DNA of 64,000 nt from assembly GCF_010365285.1 (NCBI RefSeq), contig NZ_CP048286.1, positions 2,494,501 to 2,558,500 on the forward strand. The letters are read 5' to 3'. This document shows, piece after piece, positions 1-9,114 of this stretch (position 1 is the stretch's first letter; each line of letters starts with the position of its first letter). The DNA comes from Paenibacillus rhizovicinus (GTDB lineage: Bacteria > Bacillota > Bacilli > Paenibacillales > Paenibacillaceae). Both the position numbers and the translations under genes were made by a program. The notes under the pieces were generated by a model, which worked only from the letters and a program-made list of their open reading frames with translations, searched no databases and was not told where the DNA came from.

Positions 1-1
1 C

Positions 2-409
2 GGGACCCCGTGCATTTTCTACGGAGACGAAGTAGGACTGCAAGGCGAGAACGACCCCGGCTGCCGCTGCTGCATGGAATGGGACGAAGAACGGCAGGAC
101 CGCGAGTTGTTCGACTTTTACAAGCTGCTGATCGGCCTGCGCACGTCCAGCCCCGCCCTGCTCAGCGGCCGTTTCCGCTTCCTCCATGCGGAAGCCGGCG
201 ATGCGCGCATCGTCTACGAGCGGCTCGGCGACGCGGAGCATTTCACCGTCTGGATGAATCCGACCGGCGAGGAGACCGTGCTGGAGCATGCCATGGAGAC
301 GAACGATTGGCATGATGCGCTCACGGGCGAGCATGCGCCCGCCGAGGACGGGGTGCAGCGCGTGGAGCTGGAGCCTTACGGCTATCGGATTTTGCGCCGC
401 GAGCTATAA
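2..409 (+). CDS. GH13 alpha-glucanase, C-terminal part (5' end outside window)
   Basis: The reading frame is open from base 2 to the TAA at 407-409 and encodes the last 135 residues of an alpha-amylase-superfamily enzyme. It opens with GTPCIFYGDEVGLQG, the conserved segment at the end of the GH13 barrel, followed by NDPGCR and CMEWD. This wording is typical of the neopullulanase/cyclomaltodextrinase/maltogenic amylase branch that hydrolyses maltodextrins inside the cell. The remainder is a small beta-sandwich C-terminal domain. The catalytic aspartate and glutamate lie upstream and cannot be checked. The next gene on the same strand is glgC, so a role in glycogen or maltodextrin turnover is plausible, but a 566-bp gap argues against one simple operon. 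Confidence 0.9.
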   Translation, partial: GTPCIFYGDEVGLQGENDPGCRCCMEWDEERQDRELFDFYKLLIGLRTSSPALLSGRFRFLHAEAGDARIVYERLGDAEHFTVWMNPTGEETVLEHAMETNDWHDALTGEHAPAEDGVQRVELEPYGYRILRREL

Positions 410-975
410 GCGGCAGCGACGAATCTCCCAAGGAGCGAAGCGGCCGGTCGTCCCGGCCGCCGCCGTTTCGCAGCCCTCCGCAAAATTCATGACCGAGAGT
501 CCAAATAATGATACACCACCTTCGGCTGTACCTGTGGACCATGCCTCGCGCAGGCTTCATGACCGGCCCGTCCCTGCGAATGCCGGGAGTTGTCGAAAGC
601 TTTTCGCCGCTATGGAAGCACAAAAGGTTAATAATACAGGGTCTTGCACATATACTGACACTGGGCGCAGTACTTATGCCATTCGCAGCGTTTGGGCTCT
701 TTGCTCTGTACCGGGTACAGGTTTGTTTGGGGCCTCCCGCATTGTAAGCGCATCCTTTATCGCGCGAAAGGATCGCTTCTTCGGCTTGCGCTTGCGAAGG
801 ACTATCCCTTGACCTTCCCGGTCTTCGCATCGGCTGCAAAATCTGCGGGTATATACCCGTCCAATTGCCGCTTGAAGCGCCGTTTTTCCCAGCATGAAGG
901 AAATTTTTTGGGGCGTTTCATCCTATTTCGCCGCGTGTATATTTCTCATACAACGGACTTCGGGGAGGAAACGAA
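410..975. other. Intergenic region upstream of glgC
   Basis: No convincing gene is seen in this 566-bp gap. A GC-rich 8-bp hairpin (440-447 with 453-460) follows the amylase gene but lacks a real T-run, so it is only a weak terminator candidate. A perfect 14-bp palindrome, CGGGTATATACCCG, lies at 846-859, about 116 bp before the glgC start. Just before glgC there is a possible promoter, TTTCAT, 16 bases, TATATT (about 918-945). An ORF at 508-747 encodes a hydrophobic stretch but has no ribosome binding site or recognisable family. Confidence 0.5.
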
Positions 976-2205
976 ATGAATTCGAATGCTTGTGTCGCAA
1001 TGCTGTTAGCAGGTGGAGAAGGGCGCCGGTTGTCGCCGCTGACGGCGTCCATGGCTAAACCGGCCGTTCCCTTCGGAGGCAGCTGCCGCATCATTGACTA
1101 CACGCTCAGCAACTGCATCAACTCCGGGATCGGGAGGATCGGGGTGTTGACGCAGTACATGGCGGATTCGCTTCATGCACACATCGGGGACGGGTCCTCC
1201 TGGCGATCGAACGGACAAACGGCGGACATTACGCTGCTGCCTTCCAGCCGCGCGGGACAAAACGGATACTTAGGGACGGCCGATGCGATTGTTCAAAATC
1301 TCGACTTTATCGACCGCCAGTCGCCGGAGCACGTGCTCATTCTCTCGGGCGATCACATTTACCGCATGGATTACCGTCAAATGCTGCAAGACCACATTGC
1401 CAGCGGCGCGGCTGCGACGATTGCGGTCAAACGCGTGCCGTGGCGCGATGCCAGCCGATTCGGCATCATGCTCGCGGACGAACGGCGGATGATCGTCGAT
1501 TTCGAAGAGAAGCCCGCTAAGCCGAGGAGCAATCTGGCCTCGATGGGCATCTATATTTTCAATTGGCCCGTGCTGCGCGAGGCGTTGTTGGAGGACCTTC
1601 GGAACCCCGCATCGAGCCACGATTTCGGCAAGGACATCATTCCCGGCATGCTGCGGAATAAGATTGCCATGCTCGCGTATTCCTTCGAGGGGTATTGGCG
1701 CGACGTCGGAACGGTCGAGAGCTTGTGGGAAGCGCATATGGATCTGATCGACGGCGAGCTGGATGAAGCGGAAGACGGACATCGCAACCCGTGGCCGATC
1801 CTGACCGGGCAGAGCGGCCAAGCGGCGCAAGCCCGCTCATGTCCGAGGGCGGATGTGCCAAGCTCCTACGTTCATCATGACAGTTTGATTAAAGGCGACC
1901 TGGACCGCAGCGTCGTATTCGCCGGCGTCGCCGTCGATGAAGGCGCCGATATACGGGAAAGCATACTTATGCCGGGCGCCCGCATCGGCCGTGACGTGCG
2001 GCTGTCCCGCGCCATTGTCGGCGAGGGCGCAGTCATAGCCGACGGTGCCGTCATCGGCAGTTTGAACGGCGAAGTCACCGTCATCGCGCCGGGCGACCGC
2101 GTCGAGGCGCATCCGCGCTTCGTCGTCAAGCCGGACCGGCTGCCGCATTCGCTGTTCCATCGGGAAGCGCATGTGCCTGCCGGCATCGCTTTCGGGAAGG
2201 CTTGA
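976..2205 (+). CDS. glgC: Glucose-1-phosphate adenylyltransferase (ADP-glucose pyrophosphorylase)
   Basis: Makes ADP-glucose from ATP and glucose-1-phosphate, the committed step of bacterial glycogen synthesis in the cytoplasm. The 409-residue product has the usual family length. The N-terminal nucleotidyltransferase motif [16 protein letters not shown] is at about residues 8-23, PAVPFGG is at about 30-36 and the substrate-loop segment [10 protein letters not shown] is near residue 125. The C-terminal third, from about residue 290, shows the hexapeptide pattern of a left-handed beta-helix. The ATG at 976 is preceded by GGGGAGGAAACGAA, an ideal ribosome binding site. No glgD, glgA or glgP follows; the gene ends at a strong terminator. 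The upstream palindrome at 846-859 may be a regulatory site. Confidence 0.95.
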   Translation: MNSNACVAMLLAGGEGRRLSPLTASMAKPAVPFGGSCRIIDYTLSNCINSGIGRIGVLTQYMADSLHAHIGDGSSWRSNGQTADITLLPSSRAGQNGYLGTADAIVQNLDFIDRQSPEHVLILSGDHIYRMDYRQMLQDHIASGAAATIAVKRVPWRDASRFGIMLADERRMIVDFEEKPAKPRSNLASMGIYIFNWPVLREALLEDLRNPASSHDFGKDIIPGMLRNKIAMLAYSFEGYWRDVGTVESLWEAHMDLIDGELDEAEDGHRNPWPILTGQSGQAAQARSCPRADVPSSYVHHDSLIKGDLDRSVVFAGVAVDEGADIRESILMPGARIGRDVRLSRAIVGEGAVIADGAVIGSLNGEVTVIAPGDRVEAHPRFVVKPDRLPHSLFHREAHVPAGIAFGKA

Positions 2206-2257
2206 TTGCAGCGCTGAGCCGCTGCGCGGAGATACGCGCACGAAGCATACGCGCACG

Positions 2258-2310
2258 AACGCCCGAACGGGGAAAGGCGATGCCTTTCTTCCCGTTCGGG
2301 CGTTTGTTTA
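2258..2310. terminator. Rho-independent terminator after glgC
   Basis: A 14-bp perfect stem, AACGCCCGAACGGG (2258-2271) pairing with 2291-2304, is closed by a loop that itself contains GAAAGGC and GCCTTTC. It is followed by TGTTTAATC. It ends glgC and may also serve the convergent minus-strand gene at 2362. Confidence 0.85.
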
Positions 2311-2315
2311 ATCTA

Positions 2316-2342
2316 TTTTGTCCCTTTTGTCCCTTTTGTCCC
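2316..2342. repeat. Three perfect TTTTGTCCC tandem units
   Basis: The 9-mer TTTTGTCCC is repeated three times head to tail between the glgC terminator and the end of the convergent gene. It is a short slippage-type repeat with no visible function. Confidence 0.8.
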
Positions 2343-2361
2343 CCGGGTCGCCGCGCCTAGC

Positions 2362-2664
2362 CTATAGCAGCTTAAACCGCTCCAATTGCTCCCAGAGCCC
2401 TTCGCGCTTCAATATCTCCACCTGCTTGTCGCCGATCAGATCGTAATGCGGGAACGGCTGCCGCCGATGAATATACTTCGGCTCCAGCCCGTTCGCCACG
2501 CACCAGTCCGCCAGCTTGGCAAGGTCGTCGCAGCCTGCTTTGGTCACGGTCTTGATGCCCTTGAACCGGGGCTCATGCCAATAATGCGTCAGAAACGCGA
2601 TCTCCCCCAGTGCCGCACGCGCCTTCCAACGTTCCAACTCCTCGCGCTTTACCCCGAATGCCAT
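2362..2664 (-). CDS. Conserved small protein of unknown function (100 aa)
   Basis: The start is placed at the ATG at 2664, not at upstream in-frame codons, because AGGGAGG lies seven bases before it (2672-2678 on the plus strand). The product, beginning MAFGVKREELERWK, is a compact soluble protein rich in aromatic and charged residues, with FLTHYWHEPRFKGIKTVT and PHYDLIGDKQ as its most distinctive stretches. It has no signal peptide or membrane segment. The pattern resembles short uncharacterised proteins conserved in Bacillales, but I cannot name a function. It stands alone between two terminators. Confidence 0.75.
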   Translation of the reverse strand: MAFGVKREELERWKARAALGEIAFLTHYWHEPRFKGIKTVTKAGCDDLAKLADWCVANGLEPKYIHRRQPFPHYDLIGDKQVEILKREGLWEQLERFKLL

Positions 2665-2761
2665 ACGCGCGCCTCCCTGTCGCCGATTCAACTGCCCTCA
2701 CGCTATATCGAGTAGTGTACCAGAAAACGTTCCGTTTTCCTTCCGGCTCCGATACACGCAC

Positions 2762-2792
2762 ACAAAAAAATCCGCGATTGCCCGCGGATTTC
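2762..2792 (-). terminator. Terminator of the MHYT-GGDEF-EAL gene
   Basis: The hairpin AAATCCGCG (2768-2776) pairs with CGCGGATTT (2783-2791). An A-run on its left becomes the T-run on the minus strand. It lies about 100 bp past the end of the minus-strand gene at 2894. Confidence 0.75.
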
Positions 2793-2893
2793 GATTCATC
2801 CCTATCTTGCATTCCTTTATCCTTCCAACTATCCATTACTCTATACAATCTTCTAGGCAACCTTCTAGGCAACTCTAGAAACAACCCCAGGCG

Positions 2894-5335
2894 TTACTCG
2901 AGCCCGATACCGGAACCGACCTTCGCCTCTTTGAAGAACGAGGCTTCCATCTCGCCCGCGGGCAGCGGCCGGCTGTAATAATAGCCTTGAATCTTGCTGC
3001 AATCGTTATCCACCAGGATATCGAGCTGCTCCTTCGTCTCGATTCCCTCCGCGATCACGTCCATGTTCAAATGCTGCGCCATGGAAATGATCGTCGCCAC
3101 GATGGCTTTGTCGTTCTTGTTCACGGTAATGTCCCGAATGAAGGAACGGTCGATCTTGAGCTTATGGATGGGCAGCAGCTTAAGATAGCTCAAGGAGCTG
3201 TATCCGGTTCCGAAATCATCCAAGCTGATGCGAATGCCGGACGCCGCCAATTCATTCAGAATGCCGCCCGACACATTGGCATCCATCATCATGCTTTCCG
3301 TGATTTCCAACTCCAGATACTTGGCTTCCAGCCCCGTTTCCTCCAAGATGCCCTGAATATGCGCCGTTAAATTGGATTGATGGAATTGCTGTGAAGACAG
3401 GTTGACCGAAACCGTTATGAGCGGTCCTCCCGCGTCATGCCAGGCTTTCATTTGCCGGCACGCTTCCCGCAGCACCCAGGTACCCACCTCGTAGATCATG
3501 CCCGTCTCTTCCGCAATCGGGATGAATACGCCCGGAGAGAGGATGCCTCGCGTATGGTGCTTCCAGCGGACCAGCGCTTCGACGCCGATAATCTGATCGT
3601 CCCCGGCCCGAACCTGCGGCTGGTAATCCAAGTAAAGCTGGCCGAGCGGAAGCGCCTGCCTCAAATCGATTTCCAGCTCGATCTTCTCCTGCAGCTGCGC
3701 ATGCAATTGGCTCGTGTAGTACTGATATCCGTTCTTCCCGTTCCGTTTCACCTGGTACATGGCGGCATCCGCATTCTTCAGCAATTGAACCGCGTCCGCG
3801 CCGTCATCCGGGAATACCGCGATGCCAATGCTCGCCGTCACGTAGAAATCATTCTCTTTCAACCGGTACGGAACCCCGACGGCTTCGATGATCCGCTCCG
3901 TGATTTGCGCAACCTCTTCCTCATTGTAGCAGCGGTCGCAAAGCAGCGTGAATTCGTCGCCGCCCATACGGGCCAAGATCACCTTGTACCCGCGAATGCA
4001 GCCTTGAATGCGCCTGCTCACTTCCTGCAAAAACAGATCTCCGTACGTGTGTCCAAGCGAATCGTTAATTAACTTGAAGCGATCGATGTCCATGACCATC
4101 ACGGCGAATCTGCCGGTCTTGTCCTCGATCATTTCGGAGAGCACCTGATTGAACTTCCGCCGATTGGGCAGTCCCGTCAATTCGTCGTGAAACGCAAGAT
4201 GCCGGATCTTCTCCTTCGCGGCCTTCTCTTCCGTCACGTCCTTGGCGATCACGTAGCTGCCGACGACTTGTCCGTCCAGCTCGACGGGCACGTTCACCAC
4301 GTTTAAGTCGACGCGGTGTCCTTGCCGATGAACGATGGCGGTTTCATAGTTTTGCTTCTCGCCGCTTAACGACTTGAACAGCATCTCGCGCGTATGCGCC
4401 TGTTCTTCCTCCACGATGAAGGGAAACAAGGCATCGATCGTCTGATTGCGGAACCATTCGTTGGATAATCCCGTGAGCTTGGTCATGGCGGCGTTGAACC
4501 CGATGATCCGGTGCTCCATGTCGATCGAGATAATGCCGTCCTGATTGTTCTCGAACAACAGCTTGTACCATCGCTCGTTTTGCTGGAATTCGGAGTCTTT
4601 CCGGGAAAAGCGATTAGAAATGTAGATGCCGAACAGGGACAGCCCCAGCGTGAACAGCGTTGCAAGCGCAATGAGATAAGGCAGGAACGTCTGGTCCAGC
4701 ACGATGCCCTTCGTAATGTCCGACGCCTCTCTCGCCTGGAACTGGGCCGCATGCATGCCCGTATAGTGCATCCCCGCAACGGCAGCCCCCATAATCAAGC
4801 TGCTGCCCAGCTTCAGCCAGACCCGTCCCCGCTCGCTTCCCTTGCGCAGATCGAACGCCAGCCATAAGGCTGCATTCGAAGCCACGATCGCAATCAGAAT
4901 CGATAGCCAGAAATAGAGCGGATCATATGAAATATCGATTTGCATGGCAGCCATGCCGATGTAATGCATCGCCGATATCCCCGTCGCGAGCAGCATCCCT
5001 CCCGCAAGCAGGCGGCGCAGCGACGGCCGGCTTCGCCCGACGATGACGAGCGCGACGAACGAGGCCGCGATAACGACCAAGACGGAGAGGATAACCATCG
5101 CCATATCGTAAGCAACGGACATGCTCAACGAGAACGCGAGCATGCCGACAAAATGCATGGACCATACGCCAAGTCCCATTCCAACCGCGCCGAACGACAG
5201 CCATCCCCAGCGCTGCATGCCTTTCGACGTGCTGATTCTTCCGACCAAATCGAGAACCGTATAAGACGCTACCGTCGCAACCAGATAAGAAAACAAAACC
5301 AACATCATATCATAAGAGCCATGCTCGTGATGCAC
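2894..5335 (-). CDS. Membrane c-di-GMP enzyme: MHYT-PAS-GGDEF-EAL
   Basis: A 813-residue bifunctional-type c-di-GMP turnover protein. Residues 1-245 form the seven-helix MHYT membrane sensor, with three motif copies (SMHFVGM, AMHYIGM, GMHYTGM) whose His and Met residues are proposed to bind a metal or sense a diatomic gas. A PAS domain follows at about 255-370. The GGDEF domain at about 375-535 has an intact ARMGGDEF active site. The EAL domain at about 545-795 has EALVRW and DDFGTGYSSL. Both catalytic motifs look intact, so the net activity cannot be predicted. The start is a GTG with GAGGGA six bases upstream. The gene is monocistronic and may link an envelope signal to motility or biofilm formation. 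Confidence 0.93.
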   Translation of the reverse strand: MHHEHGSYDMMLVLFSYLVATVASYTVLDLVGRISTSKGMQRWGWLSFGAVGMGLGVWSMHFVGMLAFSLSMSVAYDMAMVILSVLVVIAASFVALVIVGRSRPSLRRLLAGGMLLATGISAMHYIGMAAMQIDISYDPLYFWLSILIAIVASNAALWLAFDLRKGSERGRVWLKLGSSLIMGAAVAGMHYTGMHAAQFQAREASDITKGIVLDQTFLPYLIALATLFTLGLSLFGIYISNRFSRKDSEFQQNERWYKLLFENNQDGIISIDMEHRIIGFNAAMTKLTGLSNEWFRNQTIDALFPFIVEEEQAHTREMLFKSLSGEKQNYETAIVHRQGHRVDLNVVNVPVELDGQVVGSYVIAKDVTEEKAAKEKIRHLAFHDELTGLPNRRKFNQVLSEMIEDKTGRFAVMVMDIDRFKLINDSLGHTYGDLFLQEVSRRIQGCIRGYKVILARMGGDEFTLLCDRCYNEEEVAQITERIIEAVGVPYRLKENDFYVTASIGIAVFPDDGADAVQLLKNADAAMYQVKRNGKNGYQYYTSQLHAQLQEKIELEIDLRQALPLGQLYLDYQPQVRAGDDQIIGVEALVRWKHHTRGILSPGVFIPIAEETGMIYEVGTWVLREACRQMKAWHDAGGPLITVSVNLSSQQFHQSNLTAHIQGILEETGLEAKYLELEITESMMMDANVSGGILNELAASGIRISLDDFGTGYSSLSYLKLLPIHKLKIDRSFIRDITVNKNDKAIVATIISMAQHLNMDVIAEGIETKEQLDILVDNDCSKIQGYYYSRPLPAGEMEASFFKEAKVGSGIGLE

Positions 5336-5775
5336 TCGCGTCCCTCTTTCATTAATGAGATGAACTTCTTACTAATGATAAACGGATTTCTGCCATTTTC
5401 AAGCAAAAATAATCACGCCGGCCTCCACCGTGCATGCCCGGCATAGCGGAGCATTCAGCGGACGAACGGTCTTCATCCAGGGACGGACGACCAGAAACTG
5501 TGAATGACGTTGTCGATTACGCGCTCTCTCCTTTGCAGTTCGCCGTCGAAATTTTTACAATTTTTGATAATAAATAATTCGTCATTCTTCGCCATATTCC
5601 TGCTTGCTCGTGGTCCTAAGGAACTATGATTTCCAAGCATGAACGTACTGAATCGCTGCATCGGGGCTGCATTCGCAAGCGGCCGTGTCGATTGACGTCG
5701 GTAAATTGTAGCGAGGGCATATTCATCGGGTCATGCACGATGGCAGCCAGCAGCTCCGTCGGAGAGACGCATAAG
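5336..5775. other. Intergenic region upstream of the MHYT gene
   Basis: This stretch is the probable promoter region of the minus-strand gene at 2894-5335; AT-rich DNA at about 5545-5600 is the likeliest core. A minus-strand ORF from an ATG at 5595 to 5473 would encode 40 residues (MAKNDELFIIKNCKNF...) with only a weak AGGA four bases upstream. It may be a real microprotein, but there is no supporting family resemblance. The rest shows no gene. Confidence 0.35.
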
Positions 5776-5815
5776 CAAAAAATGCCCCTGCAGCGAATTG
5801 CTGCAAAGGCATTTC
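5776..5815 (-). terminator. Terminator of Gfo/Idh/MocA gene
   Basis: AAATGCC plus TGCAGC pair with GCTGCA plus GGCATTT around a GAATT loop, with an A6 run on the left that is a T-run on the minus strand. It lies 44 bp past the end of the oxidoreductase gene at 5859. Confidence 0.8.
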
Positions 5816-5858
5816 AGTATCGCCGCTATGCCGAACAAGGCTTCCGCCCCGTCCGTCC

Positions 5859-6911
5859 TTACACCTTCACTACGCTGTGCGTCTCGCTCGCCCGGACAAT
5901 CGCCTCCATCACCGCTTGATTGCGGTAACCGTCCATGACGCCGGGAAGTCCGTCCGTCGGCGTGCCGTCCAGCATCGCCAGAAAGTCCGAGTACTGCGTT
6001 ACCTTGCAGCGATCGGGCACCTCGACCGTCGACCGCGACAGCCCGCCCTCTTCATCTTCTCGAATCAGCATTAGATGATCGGAATCCAATGTCGAGGCAT
6101 GGATCGTGCCGTTATCGCCGTAAATGGTTATTTCATGCTGATTGCCCGCGCCGACGGCGTTGCGCGACGACTGGAAGACGCCCATGATGCCGCCGGCCAT
6201 GCTCGCTTGGAAGCTGACGAAATCGTCGACCTCGACGCGGATCATTTCGCCGGTCCGCGGGTCCGGACGCTCCGGGATGATCGTCTTCATCTGCGCGGAC
6301 AGCTCCTCGAACTCCCCGAAGAGGAAGCGTGCCAAATCGATCATGTGCGAGCCCAGGTCGCCCAGCGTTCCCGTGCCCGTAATTTCTTTGTCAAACCGCC
6401 ATACGAACGGGCCGTTGTACATCGCGGCGCCCCAGCCCTGCAAATATTGGCTGGAGAAGCTGCGCACCGCGCCGATCCGTCCGTTCCGCACCAGCTCGCG
6501 CGCGTAGCGGAACGCCGGCGTATACCGGTAGGTGAAGCCGATCATCGCCGGGACCGGCTGACGCTCGTAGAGGGCGAGCAGCGGGACCGCCTCCTCGAAG
6601 TCGCGGGTGAACGGCTTCTCCGCCATGAAGGGCTTGCCCGCTTCGAGGCAAGCCCGGACGATCGCCGCGTGCACGTTGTTCGGCGTTGCCGATACGACGG
6701 CGTCTACGTCGGGATCCGCGATTAACTGCGCGAAGTCCGCGTAGCGCTTGGCCTCCGCGATATCGTGCTTCTCTCCGATGGCAGCTAACGCATGCGGATT
6801 GACGTCGCTGATCGCGATGAGGCTGAATCGTTCGCCTGCCTCCGCAAGCCATCTGATATGCGCCTGGGCCATGCCGCCCAGACCGATTAATCCGATTCGG
6901 AATGTTTTCAT
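5859..6911 (-). CDS. Gfo/Idh/MocA-family NAD(P)-dependent oxidoreductase
   Basis: A 350-residue cytosolic sugar or polyol dehydrogenase. The Rossmann domain begins IGLIGLGGMAQAHIRW (about residues 6-21), followed by the ISDVNP acidic turn. The family's EKP motif is present as MAEKPFTRD near residue 95, carrying the catalytic lysine. The C-terminal alpha/beta domain holds LGDLGSHMIDLARFLFG near residue 185, with the conserved Asp and His of the active site. AAGGAGAG lies upstream of the ATG. The gene sits immediately downstream of, and on the same strand as, the ABC sugar operon at 7385-10986, but a terminator and a repeat-filled gap separate them. A role in metabolising the imported sugar is therefore only suggested. 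The substrate is unknown. Confidence 0.9.
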   Translation of the reverse strand: MKTFRIGLIGLGGMAQAHIRWLAEAGERFSLIAISDVNPHALAAIGEKHDIAEAKRYADFAQLIADPDVDAVVSATPNNVHAAIVRACLEAGKPFMAEKPFTRDFEEAVPLLALYERQPVPAMIGFTYRYTPAFRYARELVRNGRIGAVRSFSSQYLQGWGAAMYNGPFVWRFDKEITGTGTLGDLGSHMIDLARFLFGEFEELSAQMKTIIPERPDPRTGEMIRVEVDDFVSFQASMAGGIMGVFQSSRNAVGAGNQHEITIYGDNGTIHASTLDSDHLMLIREDEEGGLSRSTVEVPDRCKVTQYSDFLAMLDGTPTDGLPGVMDGYRNQAVMEAIVRASETHSVVKV

Positions 6912-7021
6912 GCTGTCTTCTCTCCTTGGGGTGTAATAGGGAAAAGGCCGTTAAGTCGTTAGGGCCGTTAGGCTGGCCGCCCTGGACTGGAATTACTGCC
7001 GTGGCGGCAGCTTTTTCAAGC

Positions 7022-7190
7022 CCTGTGGCCGGAAAAGCATGTAGTATACGGGAGGCGCTACATGCTCCGGTTTTGCTGGTTTTCCGGCTATGTAGTGCAC
7101 CTAACCCATCAATGCTCCGGGCTCGCTGGTTTTCCGGCCATGTGGTGCACCAGGCACACCTCTTGCCCCGGCTTCGCCGATTCTGCTCAC
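7022..7190. repeat. Cluster of dispersed hairpin-repeat units
   Basis: Two 39-bp copies of the same element lie 50 bp apart, at 7062-7100 and 7112-7150. Each reads ATGCTCCGG, a GCTGGTTTTCCGGC core, then ATGTRGTGCAC. A right-end fragment (7029-7049) precedes them and a degraded copy (about 7162-7190) follows. AGCATGTAG at 7036-7044 pairs with CTACATGCT at 7058-7066. A third good copy is 38 kb away at 44956-44994. The cluster fills the gap between the ABC operon terminator and the oxidoreductase gene. Confidence 0.8.
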
Positions 7191-7254
7191 TCTGCAATCC
7201 TAACAAGCATCGGCTCCAGCCGCCCCGGCGGCCTTCCCGAGCTCCGCTTCGCGA

Positions 7255-7300
7255 GCAAAAAGCCTTCGAACCCTTGCACAGCTCGGATTCGAAGGCTCTT
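7255..7300 (-). terminator. Terminator of the 7.4-11 kb ABC operon
   Basis: AGCCTTCGAA (7261-7270) pairs perfectly with TTCGAAGGCT (7288-7297). Five A residues on the left give the T-run on the minus strand. Confidence 0.75.
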
Positions 7301-7384
7301 CGCGCTTCGTTGCGCACAAGCGCAGCCGCTGCGCCCGTGCCGTTCAGCCCATCCCTTACCGCGCCGCCGGCAGCGGCGGGATGC

Positions 7385-9052
7385 TTACTTGCCGTTCGCG
7401 GTACGCCAAGCGTCGATCTGCTTCTGCGCTTCGCCGAGCACTTTGTCGAGTCCGGCTGCCTTCAGCTTGCTGATCATTTTCGGCAAATCCGTCTCCGGAT
7501 TAAGCTGGCCGGATTGCAGACCCGGATCAAACGTGCTTTGTACTTTGGAGACGGCGATCAGCTCGTTCTTCACCGGTTCGGAGTCGAAGACGAAACCGAT
7601 CAGCGGCGACGGCTGGCTTTTGACCATTTCGTTGAACTGTTCATAGTTCTTGTATTTGTTAGGGTCCTCGCCGAGACGGGTGTAATTCAGCATCTGATTG
7701 CCGAGCATCCATTGGTTGTCGTGGTAGAAGCCGACATTGTCCTTGGTTTTGCCTTGCGGGACGTCGATTTGGCCGTTGTTCAACGCATAATGCGTGCCCT
7801 CGACCCCGTAATTGAACAGCGTCAGCAAATTCTGATCTTTATAGAACAGGTCGAGCAGCATCATGGCGCGCGCCGGATCTTTGGAGGTTTGGGAAACGGC
7901 CTGCAGCGTCGCCGACAGCTTCGACGTATGCAGCCGGTCGATGTTCATCGGCACCTGGATAATATCCATGCCGAGCTGGGCGCTCTTGCCCGCCATAACC
8001 GAAGGCTGGCCGATCGCCATGTCCTTCACGATCTCGAGATCCGTGCCGATGGCCGCGAACGCCGTCTTCGCCTGGAACTTCTTCCAGATGTCGACGCCCG
8101 GCGTGGTCGCATCCTTATTGATGTAGCCCGCTTTGTACCAGTCATGCGTCAGCTTCGCCAGTTCCATATAGCGCGGCGTTTCGTACATGTCGACGACCTT
8201 GAACTCGTTGTCCGGGTTCGTGTCGCGTTGATCCAGGCCGACGGGCCCGATGATGCTCTCCATGCTGCCGGATCCGAAGTAGGCGCCCAGCGGGAACGCG
8301 GGTCCGACGGCAGGCGTCACGCTCGGCTCATTCTCCTTGATCGTCTTCAGGATCGGCTCCAAATCCTTGAACTCGCCGGATTGCAGCGGCGTCAAGTCGA
8401 TGTGGTACTTGTCGATGAGATCCTTCCGCAGCGCGATGCCTTGCGGATTGCCGAGCTCCTGATGCACGTGGATGCCGAACAATTTGCCGTTGCGCTTGGC
8501 GCCGTCGAGCAGATCGCCTTCCACCGATTTGATATCCGGGCCGTATTGATCGACGAGCTCGTCGAGCGGAAGCAGCGCGCCCTTGTTGACCTGCGTCTCG
8601 AAATTCATCCAGTTGGCCGTCCAGAGCAGATCGAACTTCTCGCCGGAGGACATCATCAGATTGAGCTTATCCGCATAAGCGCTCCAATCGATCGGATTCA
8701 ATTTGACCGTCATGTTCATGTCCGGATAGGTTTTCTTCAAATAGTCGTTCATCGCGGATTGGACGGCGCCGAGGTCATTCTGCTTGGCGTCCGGGTATAC
8801 CATGACGACCTCGTACGGATCCAGCGCCTTCGTGCTTGCATTGTTCGCTCCGGCATTATCGGCTGCCGCATTGCCTGCCGCCGCATTGTTCGTTCCGGTC
8901 CCGGCGTTGTCTCCGGCATTCTGATTGGCGGGCGCATTGGAATCGGAAGCATTCGATGAATCGCTGTTGCCGCTGGAGCATCCCGCCGCCGTAAGCGAGA
9001 ACGAGAGAAGAAGCGCCGTAACCCACAAGGATCCTTTTTTAACGTTGAACAT
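7385..9052 (-). CDS. Sugar ABC transporter substrate-binding lipoprotein (LplA/YtcQ type)
   Basis: A 555-residue extracellular solute-binding protein of the CUT1 class. The signal peptide ends in the lipobox TAAGC, so the mature protein would be lipid-anchored at Cys25. A low-complexity Ser/Asn/Ala linker (about 26-75) precedes the binding domain. The length and the late part (VGFYHDNQWMLGNQMLN) fit the long binding proteins that pair with LplB/LplC permeases rather than the shorter MalE type. GGGAGG precedes the ATG. It is the third gene of a permease-permease-lipoprotein operon. No ATPase is encoded here, which is usual for systems that share an MsmX-like ATPase. The ligand is unknown; oligosaccharides from plant polymers are typical for this group. 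Confidence 0.92.
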   Translation of the reverse strand: MFNVKKGSLWVTALLLSFSLTAAGCSSGNSDSSNASDSNAPANQNAGDNAGTGTNNAAAGNAAADNAGANNASTKALDPYEVVMVYPDAKQNDLGAVQSAMNDYLKKTYPDMNMTVKLNPIDWSAYADKLNLMMSSGEKFDLLWTANWMNFETQVNKGALLPLDELVDQYGPDIKSVEGDLLDGAKRNGKLFGIHVHQELGNPQGIALRKDLIDKYHIDLTPLQSGEFKDLEPILKTIKENEPSVTPAVGPAFPLGAYFGSGSMESIIGPVGLDQRDTNPDNEFKVVDMYETPRYMELAKLTHDWYKAGYINKDATTPGVDIWKKFQAKTAFAAIGTDLEIVKDMAIGQPSVMAGKSAQLGMDIIQVPMNIDRLHTSKLSATLQAVSQTSKDPARAMMLLDLFYKDQNLLTLFNYGVEGTHYALNNGQIDVPQGKTKDNVGFYHDNQWMLGNQMLNYTRLGEDPNKYKNYEQFNEMVKSQPSPLIGFVFDSEPVKNELIAVSKVQSTFDPGLQSGQLNPETDLPKMISKLKAAGLDKVLGEAQKQIDAWRTANGK

Positions 9053-9114
9053 GTCTGTAACCTCCCATTATGATGGCTGCCTTACCGTAAAAAATCGATC
9101 TATCGATGACCGGC

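Noticed and set aside
508..747. 79-codon plus-strand frame with a hydrophobic segment
   Set aside because: No ribosome binding site, no family resemblance, and it overlaps equally plausible random frames in the gap before glgC.
6902..8959. A 685-codon open frame on the plus strand
   Set aside because: It lies antisense to the substrate-binding lipoprotein gene, is rich in Arg/His/Asp as expected of a GC-rich shadow frame, and has no ribosome binding site.
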